This document shows positions 17,572 through 26,578 of a DNA stretch of 64,000 nucleotides, in pieces. The notes under the pieces were generated by a model that was given only the letters and a program-made list of their open reading frames with translations, did not search any database and had not been told where the DNA came from. Where the stretch lies: NCBI RefSeq assembly GCF_001761385.1, contig NZ_CP017476.1, positions 2,345,501 through 2,409,500 of the forward strand, given 5' to 3'. The first letter of the stretch is position 1. Each line of letters starts with the position of its first letter. The position numbers were made by a program, and so were the translations under genes. The DNA comes from Hydrogenophaga crassostreae (GTDB lineage: Bacteria > Pseudomonadota > Gammaproteobacteria > Burkholderiales > Burkholderiaceae_C).

Positions 17572-19590
17572 ATGAACCAGTCAAACCCATCCGACCGGGA
17601 AGCCCAGAGCCACACTTCGGTAGGCAGCGCGGCCCATGGCCGCATTACCGGCGGGTGTCGGCTGGCTTCGTCTCTCCGGCGGTTTGCCGGTGGCGTGTTG
17701 GTATCGACCTTGGCCGCCTGTGGTGGTGGCGGCAGCGGAGGCAACAGCACCGCTGAAGTGAACAAGGCCTTGGGTTCACTCACCACCCCATCGCCCAGCC
17801 AATCGGTCGAGCTGCAAGCCCGTGGCGCCGAGCTCAATACCCAGGAGCTGGCCCAAGCCGAGAACGAGGCCAGTTCGCTCCCGGCCACCACGCCGTTGGC
17901 CCAGTTGGCTGATGGCCAGACCGCGCCACTGGCCGCCTACCAAAGCGGCCTGGTTGCGCGCAAGGCCGCTGCCACGTTGGTGCCCGTCTACCGCTTCTAC
18001 AACACCCAGACCGGCACCCATTTCTACACCAGCAGCACGAGCGAGCGCGATGCGGTGCGGGCCAGCCAGCCCATCTACAGCTACGAAGGCCAGGCGTTCA
18101 TGGCCGCCTCTGCGGCATCGGTCGGTCTGAAGCCGGTTTACCGATTTTTCAACACCCAGACGGGGGTGCATTTCTACACCATCAGCGAGAGCGAGCGCTT
18201 CAACATCGAAACCACGCTGCCGCAGTTCCAGCTGGAAGGCGTTGCCTACTACGCCAGCCAGGTCGCCGGTATCGGATTCACCCCGCTGTACCGGTTCTTT
18301 CTGTCGGGCGCCGGCACCCATTTTTACACCGTCAGTGAAGCCGAACGCCAGCGGGTGATCGACACCCTGAGCAGCACCTACGGCTTTGAAGGCGTGGGCT
18401 ACCAGGTTCTCACCGGCGCTTGCAGCTTCGTCAACACCACGGTGCAACAGGCCGCACCCAACGGGTGTTACCTCGCCAACAACGGCGCGCAGGTCAACAT
18501 CGCCTTGCCATCCAGCGCGGTGCTCGCCGTGGGCGACAAGGTGAGCGTGTCTGGCGTGGGTGCAGGCGGCTGGCAGATTTCGCAGAACGCCGGGCAACTG
18601 GTTCAGACCACCTTGCCGGGCGCCCTGGCTGGCCAGCGCTGGACCGCCAGGGATGCCAGCCGCGACTGGTTTTCCGTGGCGTCCTCGGCCGATGGCAGCA
18701 AGCTGGTGGCCGCGGTGTACAACGGCCAGATCTACACTTCCAGCAACGCGGGCCTTTCCTGGACCGGCAGGGATGCCAGCCGCAGCTGGCAGTCGGTGGC
18801 ATCCTCGGCCGATGGCAGCAAGCTGGTGGCCGCGGTGTACAACGGCCAGGTCTACACTTCCAGCAACGCAGGCCTTTCCTGGATCGCCAGAGAATCCGAC
18901 CGCGGCTGGCGGTCGGTGGCGTCTTCGGCGGATGGCAGCAAGTTGGTTGCCGCGGTGTACAACGGCCAGGTCTACACTTCCAGCAACGCGGGCCTCTCCT
19001 GGACCGCCAGGGATGCCACCCGCGACTGGTGTTCGGTGGCGTCCTCGGCCGATGGCAACCAACTGGTGTCCGGGGAGTGCGGTGGCCAGATCTACACCTC
19101 CAGCAACGCAGGTCTTACCTGGACCGCCAGGGATGCCAACCGCAACTGGTATTTCGTGGCGTCTTCGGCCGATGGCAGCAAGCTGGTGGCCGCGGTGTAC
19201 AACGGCCAGATCTACACCTCCAGCAACGCAGGCCTCACCTGGACCGCCAGGGATGCCACCCGCAGCTGGCAGTCGGTGGCATCCTCGGACGATGGCAGCA
19301 AGCTGGTGGCCGTGGTGCGGGGTGGCCAGATCTACACCTCCAGCAACGCAGGCCTTTCCTGGACCGCCAGAGAATCCGACCGCGACTGGTGGTCGGTGGC
19401 GTCCTCGGCCGATGGCAACCAACTGGTGTCCGTGGTCCGGGGTGGCCAGATCTACACCTCCCAGGCCAGCACCACGCCGGGCGCCACCGGCGGGCTGCAA
19501 GGCGCTGCGGGCAGCAGTGTTGATCTGCAATACCTGGGCGACGGTGTCTTTGAGGTGCTCAGCACCAGCGGCAGCGTGACGGTCCAATAA
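17572..19590 (+). CDS. Array lipoprotein 5: DUF5648-like repeats + seven 40-aa propeller repeats
   Basis: A 672-aa lipoprotein with lipobox STLAACGGG. Three DUF5648-like repeats (about residues 138-281) are followed by a linker with a Cys pair and then, instead of DUF1566, seven 40-aa repeats (about 357-636) of the form W-T-A-R-D ... W-x-S-V-A-S-S-A-D-G-S-K-L ... G-Q-I-Y-T-S-S-N-A-G-L-S. These look like BNR/sialidase-type beta-propeller blades, and seven blades would close one propeller. A 36-residue beta-rich tail ends it. The start with GGAGGCGAAG matches copy 4. Likely a surface or periplasmic binding protein; the ligand is unknown. Confidence 0.82.
   Translation: MNQSNPSDREAQSHTSVGSAAHGRITGGCRLASSLRRFAGGVLVSTLAACGGGGSGGNSTAEVNKALGSLTTPSPSQSVELQARGAELNTQELAQAENEASSLPATTPLAQLADGQTAPLAAYQSGLVARKAAATLVPVYRFYNTQTGTHFYTSSTSERDAVRASQPIYSYEGQAFMAASAASVGLKPVYRFFNTQTGVHFYTISESERFNIETTLPQFQLEGVAYYASQVAGIGFTPLYRFFLSGAGTHFYTVSEAERQRVIDTLSSTYGFEGVGYQVLTGACSFVNTTVQQAAPNGCYLANNGAQVNIALPSSAVLAVGDKVSVSGVGAGGWQISQNAGQLVQTTLPGALAGQRWTARDASRDWFSVASSADGSKLVAAVYNGQIYTSSNAGLSWTGRDASRSWQSVASSADGSKLVAAVYNGQVYTSSNAGLSWIARESDRGWRSVASSADGSKLVAAVYNGQVYTSSNAGLSWTARDATRDWCSVASSADGNQLVSGECGGQIYTSSNAGLTWTARDANRNWYFVASSADGSKLVAAVYNGQIYTSSNAGLTWTARDATRSWQSVASSDDGSKLVAVVRGGQIYTSSNAGLSWTARESDRDWWSVASSADGNQLVSVVRGGQIYTSQASTTPGATGGLQGAAGSSVDLQYLGDGVFEVLSTSGSVTVQ
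18640..19479 (+). repeat. Seven in-frame 120-bp tandem repeats
   Basis: Exactly seven units of 120 bp encode the 40-aa blades of array lipoprotein 5. Units share long identical stretches such as GTGGCCGCGGTGTACAACGG, and variation is concentrated at the residues after W-T-A-R and around Y-N-G/R-G-G. The last unit breaks down at YTSQAST. Confidence 0.9.
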
Positions 19591-20056
19591 AAGCGCGCAG
19601 AACAAAACAGGAGAGAGAGGTGGGCCCTGTAGCCCGGGGTCTCGCTCGCCGTGCGGGCCTGCTACCGGTCAGCGATGCCATGCACCTGATGGGATGAAAC
19701 AGGTCAGCGACGCCTCGGCGGCCCACCCGCACCGGGCTGGATCGATCGGGTTGCGCGGCGCGGGCGGCGCCAGGGGGTCAAGGTCGTCACTTGCCCTACG
19801 GTTTGCCAGGCATGGCCATTCAGCAAGAGAAGGCCAAAACCCATTCATACGTGTTCATGCGCGCCAACTGCGTCCCCTCCATGGGGTACGAAGGTGGGCT
19901 TTTCGGGCTCGGCAAGCGGTGTTATGGGCCAAACGGCCTATTGCCACCACCCGCACCCCATGCGGCAATGGCCATCAGACCTTTCCAAGCGTGGTCGAAG
20001 CCCGCTGCCCCCTTTGCACCCGGCCCTTCCATTGCACAGCCACCCAGGAGAAAACC
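19591..20056. other. Non-coding gap before array gene 6
   Basis: This 466-bp gap has a short direct repeat GGTCAGCGAYGCC (19667-19679 and 19702-19714, 35 bp apart), a CCCCTCCATGGGG hairpin near 19874, and the hairpin TTATGGGCC-AAAC-GGCCTATTG at 19922-19943 that is shared with the leaders of genes 4 and 5. An open frame reaching back to 19694 lacks signal-peptide character before 20057. No gene is supported. Confidence 0.5.
19922..19943 (+). promoter_or_regulatory. Leader hairpin, diverged third copy
   Basis: TTATGGGCC, loop AAAC, GGCCTATTG: same stem as the leader hairpins of array genes 4 and 5 but another loop, in otherwise weakly similar sequence. It lies about 115 bp before ATG 20057. 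Confidence 0.45.
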
Positions 20057-21904
20057 ATGCCCACAATCCCCGACAAAAAGACCGCGTTGGTCTGGCTTGC
20101 TGCGCTGGGCGTCGCTGCGCTGACGGCGTGCGGTGGCGGCGGCGGCGGCTCAGCCACCGATAGCGTGGGGAAGGCTTCCACCGAGACCCGGGCCGTGTCC
20201 GACCCCATGGAAACCACCGCGGCCCCACCTCTCGCGAACGCATTGGCTTTGCAAGAGGAGGGCGCCCGGCTGAACACCGCCGAGCTGGAAGCCATCGCCA
20301 AGACCGGTGTGTTGCCCAAGCCGTTTGACGGGCCGCTGCTCAGCGGTGCTGCGGGCTCAACCAAAGCCACGCTCGACCCAGCGCCCGGGGTCAACGCTGA
20401 AACCAAGAGCGCAGCCTCGCGCACAGCGGTCTACCGGTTCTTCAATTCACAAACCAGCGCCCACTTCTTCACCACCAGCGTCACCGAGCGAGACAACGTG
20501 CGGGCCACTTTGCCACACATGGCCTATGAAGGCCCGGCCTTCTATGCCAGCGGCACCACTGTTCCAGGCTTGAGCCCGGTGCACCGTTTCAACAACAACC
20601 AGACCGGGGTGCATTTCTACACCATCAGTGAAACAGAGCGGGCCCATATCGCGGCCACCATGCCCGAGTTCGTTTACGAAGGCATTGCCTACTACGCCAG
20701 CACCCTGGCAGGCACGGGGTACACACCGTTGTACCGCTTCTTCGTGAGCGACAAGCGGTTTCATTTCTACACCGCCAGCCAGAGCGAGCGCGACAACATC
20801 ATCGCCACCTTGCCGCAATACAGCTACGAGGGTGTGGGGTATTACGTGTTGTCCAATGACTGGCAAACGCCTGCCGTGCCCCATACCGGTATTTCGTTCG
20901 GCCAGTGTTACCAGCCGGGCGGCAATACCCTGGTGCCATGTGACACGCCCGCAGCGCGGGAACTCAACGCTGATCAAGATGGACGCCGCACCGGGGTCAA
21001 CTCCATGAGCTACAGCCAGGTTCTCTCGGGGTATGTGGGGACTTTTCCGTTCAGCTTCCCGCTGTATTACCCCAAGACAGATTGCGTGCGCGACGACGTG
21101 ACGGGTTTGATCTGGGAAGGCAAGACCGACACCTTTACGCTCCACAATGGTCTGATCACCTTCACCAATTTCGGCGATGGGCGTGCAGGCGATGCCAGCC
21201 AGCTGGTGAGCCACGCCAACGACAACGCTCTGTGTGGTTTCACCGATTGGCGTTTGCCCAGCGTTGAGGAACTGCATGGCATCGTTGACCACCGCCCCAC
21301 CAGTGGCCCGCGCATCCGAGTGGTGGATTTCCCGAACACGGCCAACTATTACTGGAGCAATGAAGCCTACGGCGGTTTTGAGAACGGCGCATGGGTGGCT
21401 GGCTTTGCCGGTGGGGGTGACGACGCCACAACCCGCGACATGCGAATTTCGGCGCGGCTGGTCAGAGGGGAGGCCTGGTCAGGCACCCGCTACATCGTTA
21501 CCAGCGCCACCTACCTGAGCGACGGCGCCAACAACGCGGTCATTGACCGGAAAACCGGATTGACCTGGCGGCGTTGCCTGGAAGGGCAATTCTGGACGGG
21601 CAGCAATTGCATTGGCGCCGCAACCCCCTTCACCCACGTGAATGCGCTGCACCGGGGCCACAACATCGCTGGCTGGCGACTGCCCAACATCAAGGAGCTG
21701 TCCAGCCTGGCTGACCGGTCTCGTCAAATTCCCGCGCTGGATCCTGACGCATTTCCGGGTTTGGGTGGCGGTGTCGACACCTGGTCATCAACACCCGTTC
21801 CTGGCACTGCCAATGCGGCCTACGTGGGCTTTGCTGTTGGTATCACAGGCAACTACGTGCGCAGCGGCGCGCTCGCCGCTCATCTGGTTTTGGCCAGTCC
21901 GTGA
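20057..21904 (+). CDS. Array lipoprotein 6: DUF5648-like repeats + DUF1566
   Basis: A 615-aa lipoprotein, signal peptide with lipobox ALTACGGG and a Gly-rich stretch after the Cys. N-terminal subtype of copies 3 and 7 (EGARLNTAELEAIAKTGVLP). Three DUF5648-like repeats begin near residue 124, and the DUF1566 halves near residue 343 contain WRLPSVEEL and WRLPNIKEL. It ends in AAHLVLASP rather than VRLVR. CAGGAGAAAACC precedes the ATG. It is very close to copy 7 over the first 330 residues. Function unknown. Confidence 0.8.
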   Translation: MPTIPDKKTALVWLAALGVAALTACGGGGGGSATDSVGKASTETRAVSDPMETTAAPPLANALALQEEGARLNTAELEAIAKTGVLPKPFDGPLLSGAAGSTKATLDPAPGVNAETKSAASRTAVYRFFNSQTSAHFFTTSVTERDNVRATLPHMAYEGPAFYASGTTVPGLSPVHRFNNNQTGVHFYTISETERAHIAATMPEFVYEGIAYYASTLAGTGYTPLYRFFVSDKRFHFYTASQSERDNIIATLPQYSYEGVGYYVLSNDWQTPAVPHTGISFGQCYQPGGNTLVPCDTPAARELNADQDGRRTGVNSMSYSQVLSGYVGTFPFSFPLYYPKTDCVRDDVTGLIWEGKTDTFTLHNGLITFTNFGDGRAGDASQLVSHANDNALCGFTDWRLPSVEELHGIVDHRPTSGPRIRVVDFPNTANYYWSNEAYGGFENGAWVAGFAGGGDDATTRDMRISARLVRGEAWSGTRYIVTSATYLSDGANNAVIDRKTGLTWRRCLEGQFWTGSNCIGAATPFTHVNALHRGHNIAGWRLPNIKELSSLADRSRQIPALDPDAFPGLGGGVDTWSSTPVPGTANAAYVGFAVGITGNYVRSGALAAHLVLASP

Positions 21905-21992
21905 GGCGCAGCCGCGTGAAAAGCGGATCTTTGTACAAGCCAGGTATTGCAGGTGCATCTATGGCGCCCGCACACCACACAAGGGGATTCTC

Positions 21993-23858
21993 ATGACCCA
22001 TTCAGCTAGAAACCCAGTTCGGTTTAACCGCGTTTCGAGTCAGACGATACGGTCGCTGGCTATCTGCGCGGTATTCGCATTGAACGCCTGCGGTGGCGGG
22101 CAAGAAGGCGCCAGCACTCCATTGGGGCAGACTCTATCGACAGAGGCGGCACCCAGCGCTCAGTCGATCGTTCTGCAAAAGGAGGGCGCTCGCCGGAACA
22201 CGGCTGAGCTGGAAGCCATCGCCAAGACCGGTGTGCTGCCCAAGCCCTTTGAAGGCCCCTTGCTGAGCGGCGCCGCTGGCTCAACAAAAGCCACGCTTGA
22301 CCCAACGCCTGAGCCCAGCGCCGAAACCAAGTCACTCCTCGAATCCAAGAGCGCTGCTTCGCGCACAGCGGTCTACCGGTTTTTCAATTCACAAACCAGC
22401 GCCCACTTCTTCACCACCAGCGTCACCGAGCGCAACAACGTGCGAGCCACCTTGCCGCACATGGCCTACGAAGGCCCGGCCTTCTATGCCAGCGGCTCTG
22501 CCGTTCCAGGCCTGAGCCCGGTGCACCGCTTCAACAACAACCAGACCGGGGTGCATTTCTACACCATCAGTGAGACAGAGCGCGCCCATATCGCGGCCAC
22601 CATGCCCCAGTTCGTTTACGAAGGCATTGCCTATTACGCCAGCACCCTGGCAGGCACGGGGTACACACCGTTGTACCGCTTCTTCGTCAGCGCCAGAGGC
22701 TTTCACTTCTACACCAGCAGCCAGAGCGAGCGCGACAACATCATCGCCACTTTGCCGCAATACAGCTACGAAGGTGTGGGTTATTACGTGCTCGGAAGCG
22801 ACTGGCAAACGCCCGTCATTCCTCACAGCGGGGTAACCATCAACCATTGTTACCGCGCGGGCAGCAACACCTTGGAGAGCTGCGAGAGTGACGAGGCGAT
22901 GGCGTTGAATTCGCAGCAGGATGGCCATCGCGCATCCATCAATCCCATGAGCTACAGCCAGGTCGTTTCAGCCTATATCGGCACTTTCCCGTTCAGTATC
23001 CCGCTGTATTTCCCCAGAACCGACTGTGTGCGCGACAACGTCACTGGTTTGATCTGGGAAGGGAAGGATTTGACCGGTACCCGGGCTGGCACCCTTGCAT
23101 ACACCAACCACGCCGATGGTCGGGCAGGTGATGCTTCGGCTTACGTGAATGCGGTCAACGCCTTGGCACTGTGCGGATTCAATGATTGGCGCTTGCCCGA
23201 GGCAGAAGAGCTGCAATCCATTGTTCACTTCGGACTCACATCAGAGCCCAGCATCAATGAGTCGTGGTTTCCCAATACCCCTGCGTCGTTTTACTGGACC
23301 GCAAACGATGATGCCGAGGACGCCACCAAGGCCTGGAGTGTAAGGTTTACCAATGGAACGGCTTCCACGCTGATTCGATCGGCGAGCTTCCCTTTTGTGA
23401 TGCGCGTGAGGCTGGTGCGCGGCCAGCCCTGGGTGGGGAGCCGTTACCTGGTGACCACAGCGGCGTATACCGGGGACAGTGCCAACAACGCGGTGGTTGA
23501 TCGCAAGACGGGATTGACATGGCGGCGTTGCTTGCAGAGCCAGATTTGGAGCGGCAGCGCGTGCTCTGGGCGGGCAGGGCAGTTCAATCATGAAAGTGCC
23601 CTGGCCAATGCAAGGCGTCAAACGGGCTGGCGTATGCCAAACGCAAGAGAGGTGGGCAGCTTGCTTGAGCGAAAGCTCGCGGACCGGTCGCTCAATCCTG
23701 ATGCATTTCCGGGAGCCGCCAATGAAGTACTGTCTGCCTCGTCGCCTTGGATTTCAGACAGCACGTACGCATGGCAGGCCTACGGCAGCGATGGGCGTTT
23801 GACCGCCAATGAGCGGCGCTTTCTTTATGCGGTGCGTCTGGTGCTAGTTGAACCTTGA
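21993..23858 (+). CDS. Array lipoprotein 7: DUF5648-like repeats + DUF1566
   Basis: A 621-aa lipoprotein with lipobox ALNACGGG. Same N-terminal subtype as copies 3 and 6, three DUF5648-like repeats from about residue 126, and DUF1566 from about 342 with WRLPEAEEL and a weaker WRMPNAREV; it ends VRLVLVEP. AAGGGGA at 21981-21987 supports ATG 21993. It follows copy 6 by 88 bp, so the two may be co-transcribed. It is the last member of the array and is followed by a convergent two-component system. Confidence 0.8.
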   Translation: MTHSARNPVRFNRVSSQTIRSLAICAVFALNACGGGQEGASTPLGQTLSTEAAPSAQSIVLQKEGARRNTAELEAIAKTGVLPKPFEGPLLSGAAGSTKATLDPTPEPSAETKSLLESKSAASRTAVYRFFNSQTSAHFFTTSVTERNNVRATLPHMAYEGPAFYASGSAVPGLSPVHRFNNNQTGVHFYTISETERAHIAATMPQFVYEGIAYYASTLAGTGYTPLYRFFVSARGFHFYTSSQSERDNIIATLPQYSYEGVGYYVLGSDWQTPVIPHSGVTINHCYRAGSNTLESCESDEAMALNSQQDGHRASINPMSYSQVVSAYIGTFPFSIPLYFPRTDCVRDNVTGLIWEGKDLTGTRAGTLAYTNHADGRAGDASAYVNAVNALALCGFNDWRLPEAEELQSIVHFGLTSEPSINESWFPNTPASFYWTANDDAEDATKAWSVRFTNGTASTLIRSASFPFVMRVRLVRGQPWVGSRYLVTTAAYTGDSANNAVVDRKTGLTWRRCLQSQIWSGSACSGRAGQFNHESALANARRQTGWRMPNAREVGSLLERKLADRSLNPDAFPGAANEVLSASSPWISDSTYAWQAYGSDGRLTANERRFLYAVRLVLVEP

Positions 23859-23986
23859 TGTGAGGTCAGCTGATTTCGGGTCTGGCCGACCGACTTTCAA
23901 GACCAAAAGCACTTGGGCCTCCATTGCCGATTTGGTGAATTTTGGGCGAAAATGCCAGCGGGAAGGCAAGAAAGGTGTTGCCCCTT

Positions 23987-25687
23987 TCACCGCAGATGGG
24001 CACTCAGCAAGGCGCGCAAACGGAGGGCCCTCACAGGCTTGGTGATCACCGAAAATTCGTCGCGCAGCGCTTCTGCGTTGTCGCCGGTCAGCAGGGCGGC
24101 CAGTTGCAGGGAAGGGTGTTGCAGGCGGGCAAACCGCAAAACGTCCACACCGTCTTTTTCCCCTGGCAGTCGCCAGTCGCTGATGACCACATCGAACGTC
24201 GATTCCTGTAAAGCCGCCATGGCATTGTTGGCGTCAAGGGTCAATGTGACGTCAAGATTCCAGGCCCTCAACATGGCGCACAGCGCGTCGGCAACCAGGG
24301 CGTTGTCTTCCACCACCAAAACGCGGCGGCGCAGCAACGATGCTGAGGCGTCCGCTTCAGGGGTGACCTTGGGATCACCGTCAGGCGCTGGTGATGCGGC
24401 TGTCGGGATCGTCAGCTGAAAACATGAGCCTCTGCCTGGTACCGATTTCAGCTCTATGGCATGCCCCAGCAAATGAACCATGCGTTGAACGGTGGCCAGT
24501 CCCAACCCGGAGCCCATCGCCGGATCGCGTGCCGGATTGTTGAGCTGGGTGAACTCTGAAAAGATGGACTGAAAAGCGCTGGCTTCGATGCCGATACCGG
24601 TGTCAAAAATCTGCAGGCGAACGGTCTGGCTGCCTTTGCGTGCAGCAAACAGGATGCCCCCAGCCTCGGTATAGCGCGTGGCGTTGCTCAACAGGTTGGA
24701 CAGGATGCGCTCCAGCAAGGCCGGATCGCTATGCACCCAGATGTCTTGGGCATGCAGCCGAAGACGCAGCCCTTTCTCACGCATGGCAGGCTCATGCATG
24801 CTGGCCACCCTGAGCATCAGGGCAGGCAGGTGAATCGGCACAGGGGCGGGAACCACCTTGCCCGAATCCAGCCGGGAGATGTCCAGCACACCCGCCAGCA
24901 AACGGTCCAGGGCTTCGATGCAGTCACCCATGCGCTGCACCACGTTGGGACTCAGGTCGCCTTTGTTCAACACGCCCTGGTACAGGCTCAGCGCCTGCAA
25001 TGGTTGTCGCAGGTCGTGGCTGGCTGCGGCGAAGAAGCGCTGCTTTTCTTCCTGCGCTTCTTGCGCGACGAGGCGCAGATTGAGGGTTTCTTCCAGTTGT
25101 TGCCCACGGTCGGTGACCAGCCGCCGCATCAGGAAGTAGAAGCTGGTTCCCATCATGGCCATGACCCACATATACGGCTGGGGGCTGAGCAGCAACGACA
25201 GAATGATCGGCCCCAGCAGCAGCGGCAAAGCGAGTTTGAGGGTGGCGGCGTGGGCAGAGGCGGACAGCGAAAAGGCGATGCCGCTTGAGACGAGCACCAC
25301 AGTCAACGCGAGCTGCCGGGTGATGTCGTCTCTATCGAACAGCAGAAAGCCAGCGCTTCCCCAGGCGATGGCGCTGAACAGCACCCTTGCCCGGTGTTCC
25401 TTCAAGCGCTGTGCGATGGCCTCGGGTTCGGGCCCAGGGTCTTCGATCTGGACGATCAGGCGAATGCCTTGCCCGGCGAAAATCAGTGTCGCCCAGACGA
25501 TGGCTTGCAGCCACCGGTCCGGGTTGCCGAAAAAGATCGCGCTGAGCGTGCAGATCGATAGCGGCAACAGAACAGCGGTGAAGCGCCATTGAGCGCTCAT
25601 GCGCAGAATCTCGCGTTGTATCTGCCAGTGGTATTTCCCGCTCGCGGGGGTTGCCGCCGGCAGCGAAGTCCATGCGCTGCTTTTCAC
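23987..25687 (-). CDS. Hybrid sensor histidine kinase with C-terminal receiver
   Basis: A 566-aa membrane protein. About five membrane helices (about residues 35-190) precede a coiled coil, a HisKA domain with the phospho-His in AAASHDLRQPLQAL, HATPase_c (SNLLSNATRYTEAGG; IFDTGIGIE; GSGLGLATVQ) and a receiver with VVEDNALVAD, phospho-Asp in VVISDWRLPG and Lys in ITKPV. The start is GTG at 25687, overlapping the TGA of the upstream response regulator as GTGA, so the pair is translationally coupled. The frame is open far upstream, but that part is antisense-like shadow of the regulator. Signal unknown; proximity to the lipoprotein array is suggestive only. Confidence 0.87.
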   Translation of the reverse strand: MKSSAWTSLPAATPASGKYHWQIQREILRMSAQWRFTAVLLPLSICTLSAIFFGNPDRWLQAIVWATLIFAGQGIRLIVQIEDPGPEPEAIAQRLKEHRARVLFSAIAWGSAGFLLFDRDDITRQLALTVVLVSSGIAFSLSASAHAATLKLALPLLLGPIILSLLLSPQPYMWVMAMMGTSFYFLMRRLVTDRGQQLEETLNLRLVAQEAQEEKQRFFAAASHDLRQPLQALSLYQGVLNKGDLSPNVVQRMGDCIEALDRLLAGVLDISRLDSGKVVPAPVPIHLPALMLRVASMHEPAMREKGLRLRLHAQDIWVHSDPALLERILSNLLSNATRYTEAGGILFAARKGSQTVRLQIFDTGIGIEASAFQSIFSEFTQLNNPARDPAMGSGLGLATVQRMVHLLGHAIELKSVPGRGSCFQLTIPTAASPAPDGDPKVTPEADASASLLRRRVLVVEDNALVADALCAMLRAWNLDVTLTLDANNAMAALQESTFDVVISDWRLPGEKDGVDVLRFARLQHPSLQLAALLTGDNAEALRDEFSVITKPVRALRLRALLSAHLR

Positions 25688-26325
25688 GGCGGGGAAGGTG
25701 GCAAGGCCGCACGGGCGACCATCACCGCTTGCATGCGGTTGGAGACGCCCATTTTTTCGAAGATGGTTTCGATGTGGTTTTTGACCGTGGCGGGGGCTAT
25801 GCCCATATCGGAAGCAATTTCCTTGTTGCTCTTGCCAGATGCCAGCATGCCCAGCACATCGAGTTGTCTGGGGGTCAATCCAAAGGTCGAGGGCTGCGTC
25901 TCGAGCTGGGGCGGAGCGAGCTGATCCACAAACAGCGGTTCGCCCTGGGCGATCTTCAGCAGTGCCTGATGCAGCGCGTGCATTTCCAGCGATTTGGGGA
26001 GAAACGCGACCAGCCCTGCAGCGCGCGCGCGCTCGGGCAGGTCGGCATCGTCTGCCCCTGATATGAGACCGAAGCTTTGCAAGGGGTGTTTGACCCGCAT
26101 CTCGGCGGCGCAACTCAGGCCGCTGCCCTGGGGCAGCTTGTAGTCAACCAAAACCAGATCAAAGCGTTCGGGGTGGCTCGTCAGGATGGCGTCGGCCTCT
26201 TCCTGGGACGACACGGCAACCACGTCGCAGTCGGGCGCCATTTTTTCAATCGCCAGCAGCAGCCCTTCACGGAACAACGGGTGGTCGTCGACCAGAAGCA
26301 AGCCAAAGCCTGTGAGTGGGGTCAC
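25684..26325 (-). CDS. LuxR/NarL-family response regulator
   Basis: A 213-aa cytoplasmic regulator. Receiver with VDDHPLFREG, phospho-Asp in LVDYKLPQGSG, Ser in LISGADD and Lys in FLPKSLE; C-terminal LuxR HTH (LTPRQLDVLGMLASGKSNKEI). GTG at 26325 is preferred because GGAG stands 9 bases before it; a TTG at 26340 is the alternative. It is the first gene of a two-gene unit with the hybrid kinase, whose start overlaps its stop. Confidence 0.87.
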   Translation of the reverse strand: MTPLTGFGLLLVDDHPLFREGLLLAIEKMAPDCDVVAVSSQEEADAILTSHPERFDLVLVDYKLPQGSGLSCAAEMRVKHPLQSFGLISGADDADLPERARAAGLVAFLPKSLEMHALHQALLKIAQGEPLFVDQLAPPQLETQPSTFGLTPRQLDVLGMLASGKSNKEIASDMGIAPATVKNHIETIFEKMGVSNRMQAVMVARAALPPSPP

Positions 26326-26578
26326 GGAAAATTGCTCCAATACAAATCAGATGTGAACTTGGTATCAGTACGGTCAATGTAAGCCGAAAATACACGGATC
26401 GATGGGGATGACCTGGGTCGACACCGGCCCTGGGCTTGCGCCACCCGGTATCGGTCAATCATCAACGGCCTTTCCTTTTACCAAGAATTGCAGTCCATTC
26501 AGAGCGAAACCGTGTTTCTTGCTGCGAAGGAGGCGAGAGAAACGCTGGCGTATGCAGCCGCGCGTGGATAATTCCTCC

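Noticed and set aside
18640..19479. CRISPR-like reading of the 120-bp periodic repeats
   Set aside because: Units are contiguous coding repeats without spacers and keep the frame of a protein.
17776..19605. 609-codon open frame on the - strand across array gene 5
   Set aside because: It is the antisense shadow of the 120-bp repeats; its translation is Gly/His/Arg-rich repetition without domain character, while the + strand has a lipobox and known repeats.
9200..23858. Diversity-generating retroelement with DUF1566-type targets
   Set aside because: DUF1566-like C-type-lectin-fold ends can be such targets, but no reverse transcriptase, template repeat or accessory gene is in the window and variation is not limited to the 3' ends.
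25688..26113. N-terminal extension of the hybrid kinase
   Set aside because: The Arg/Pro-rich translation is an overlapping-frame shadow of the response regulator gene; the GTGA overlap gives a natural start.
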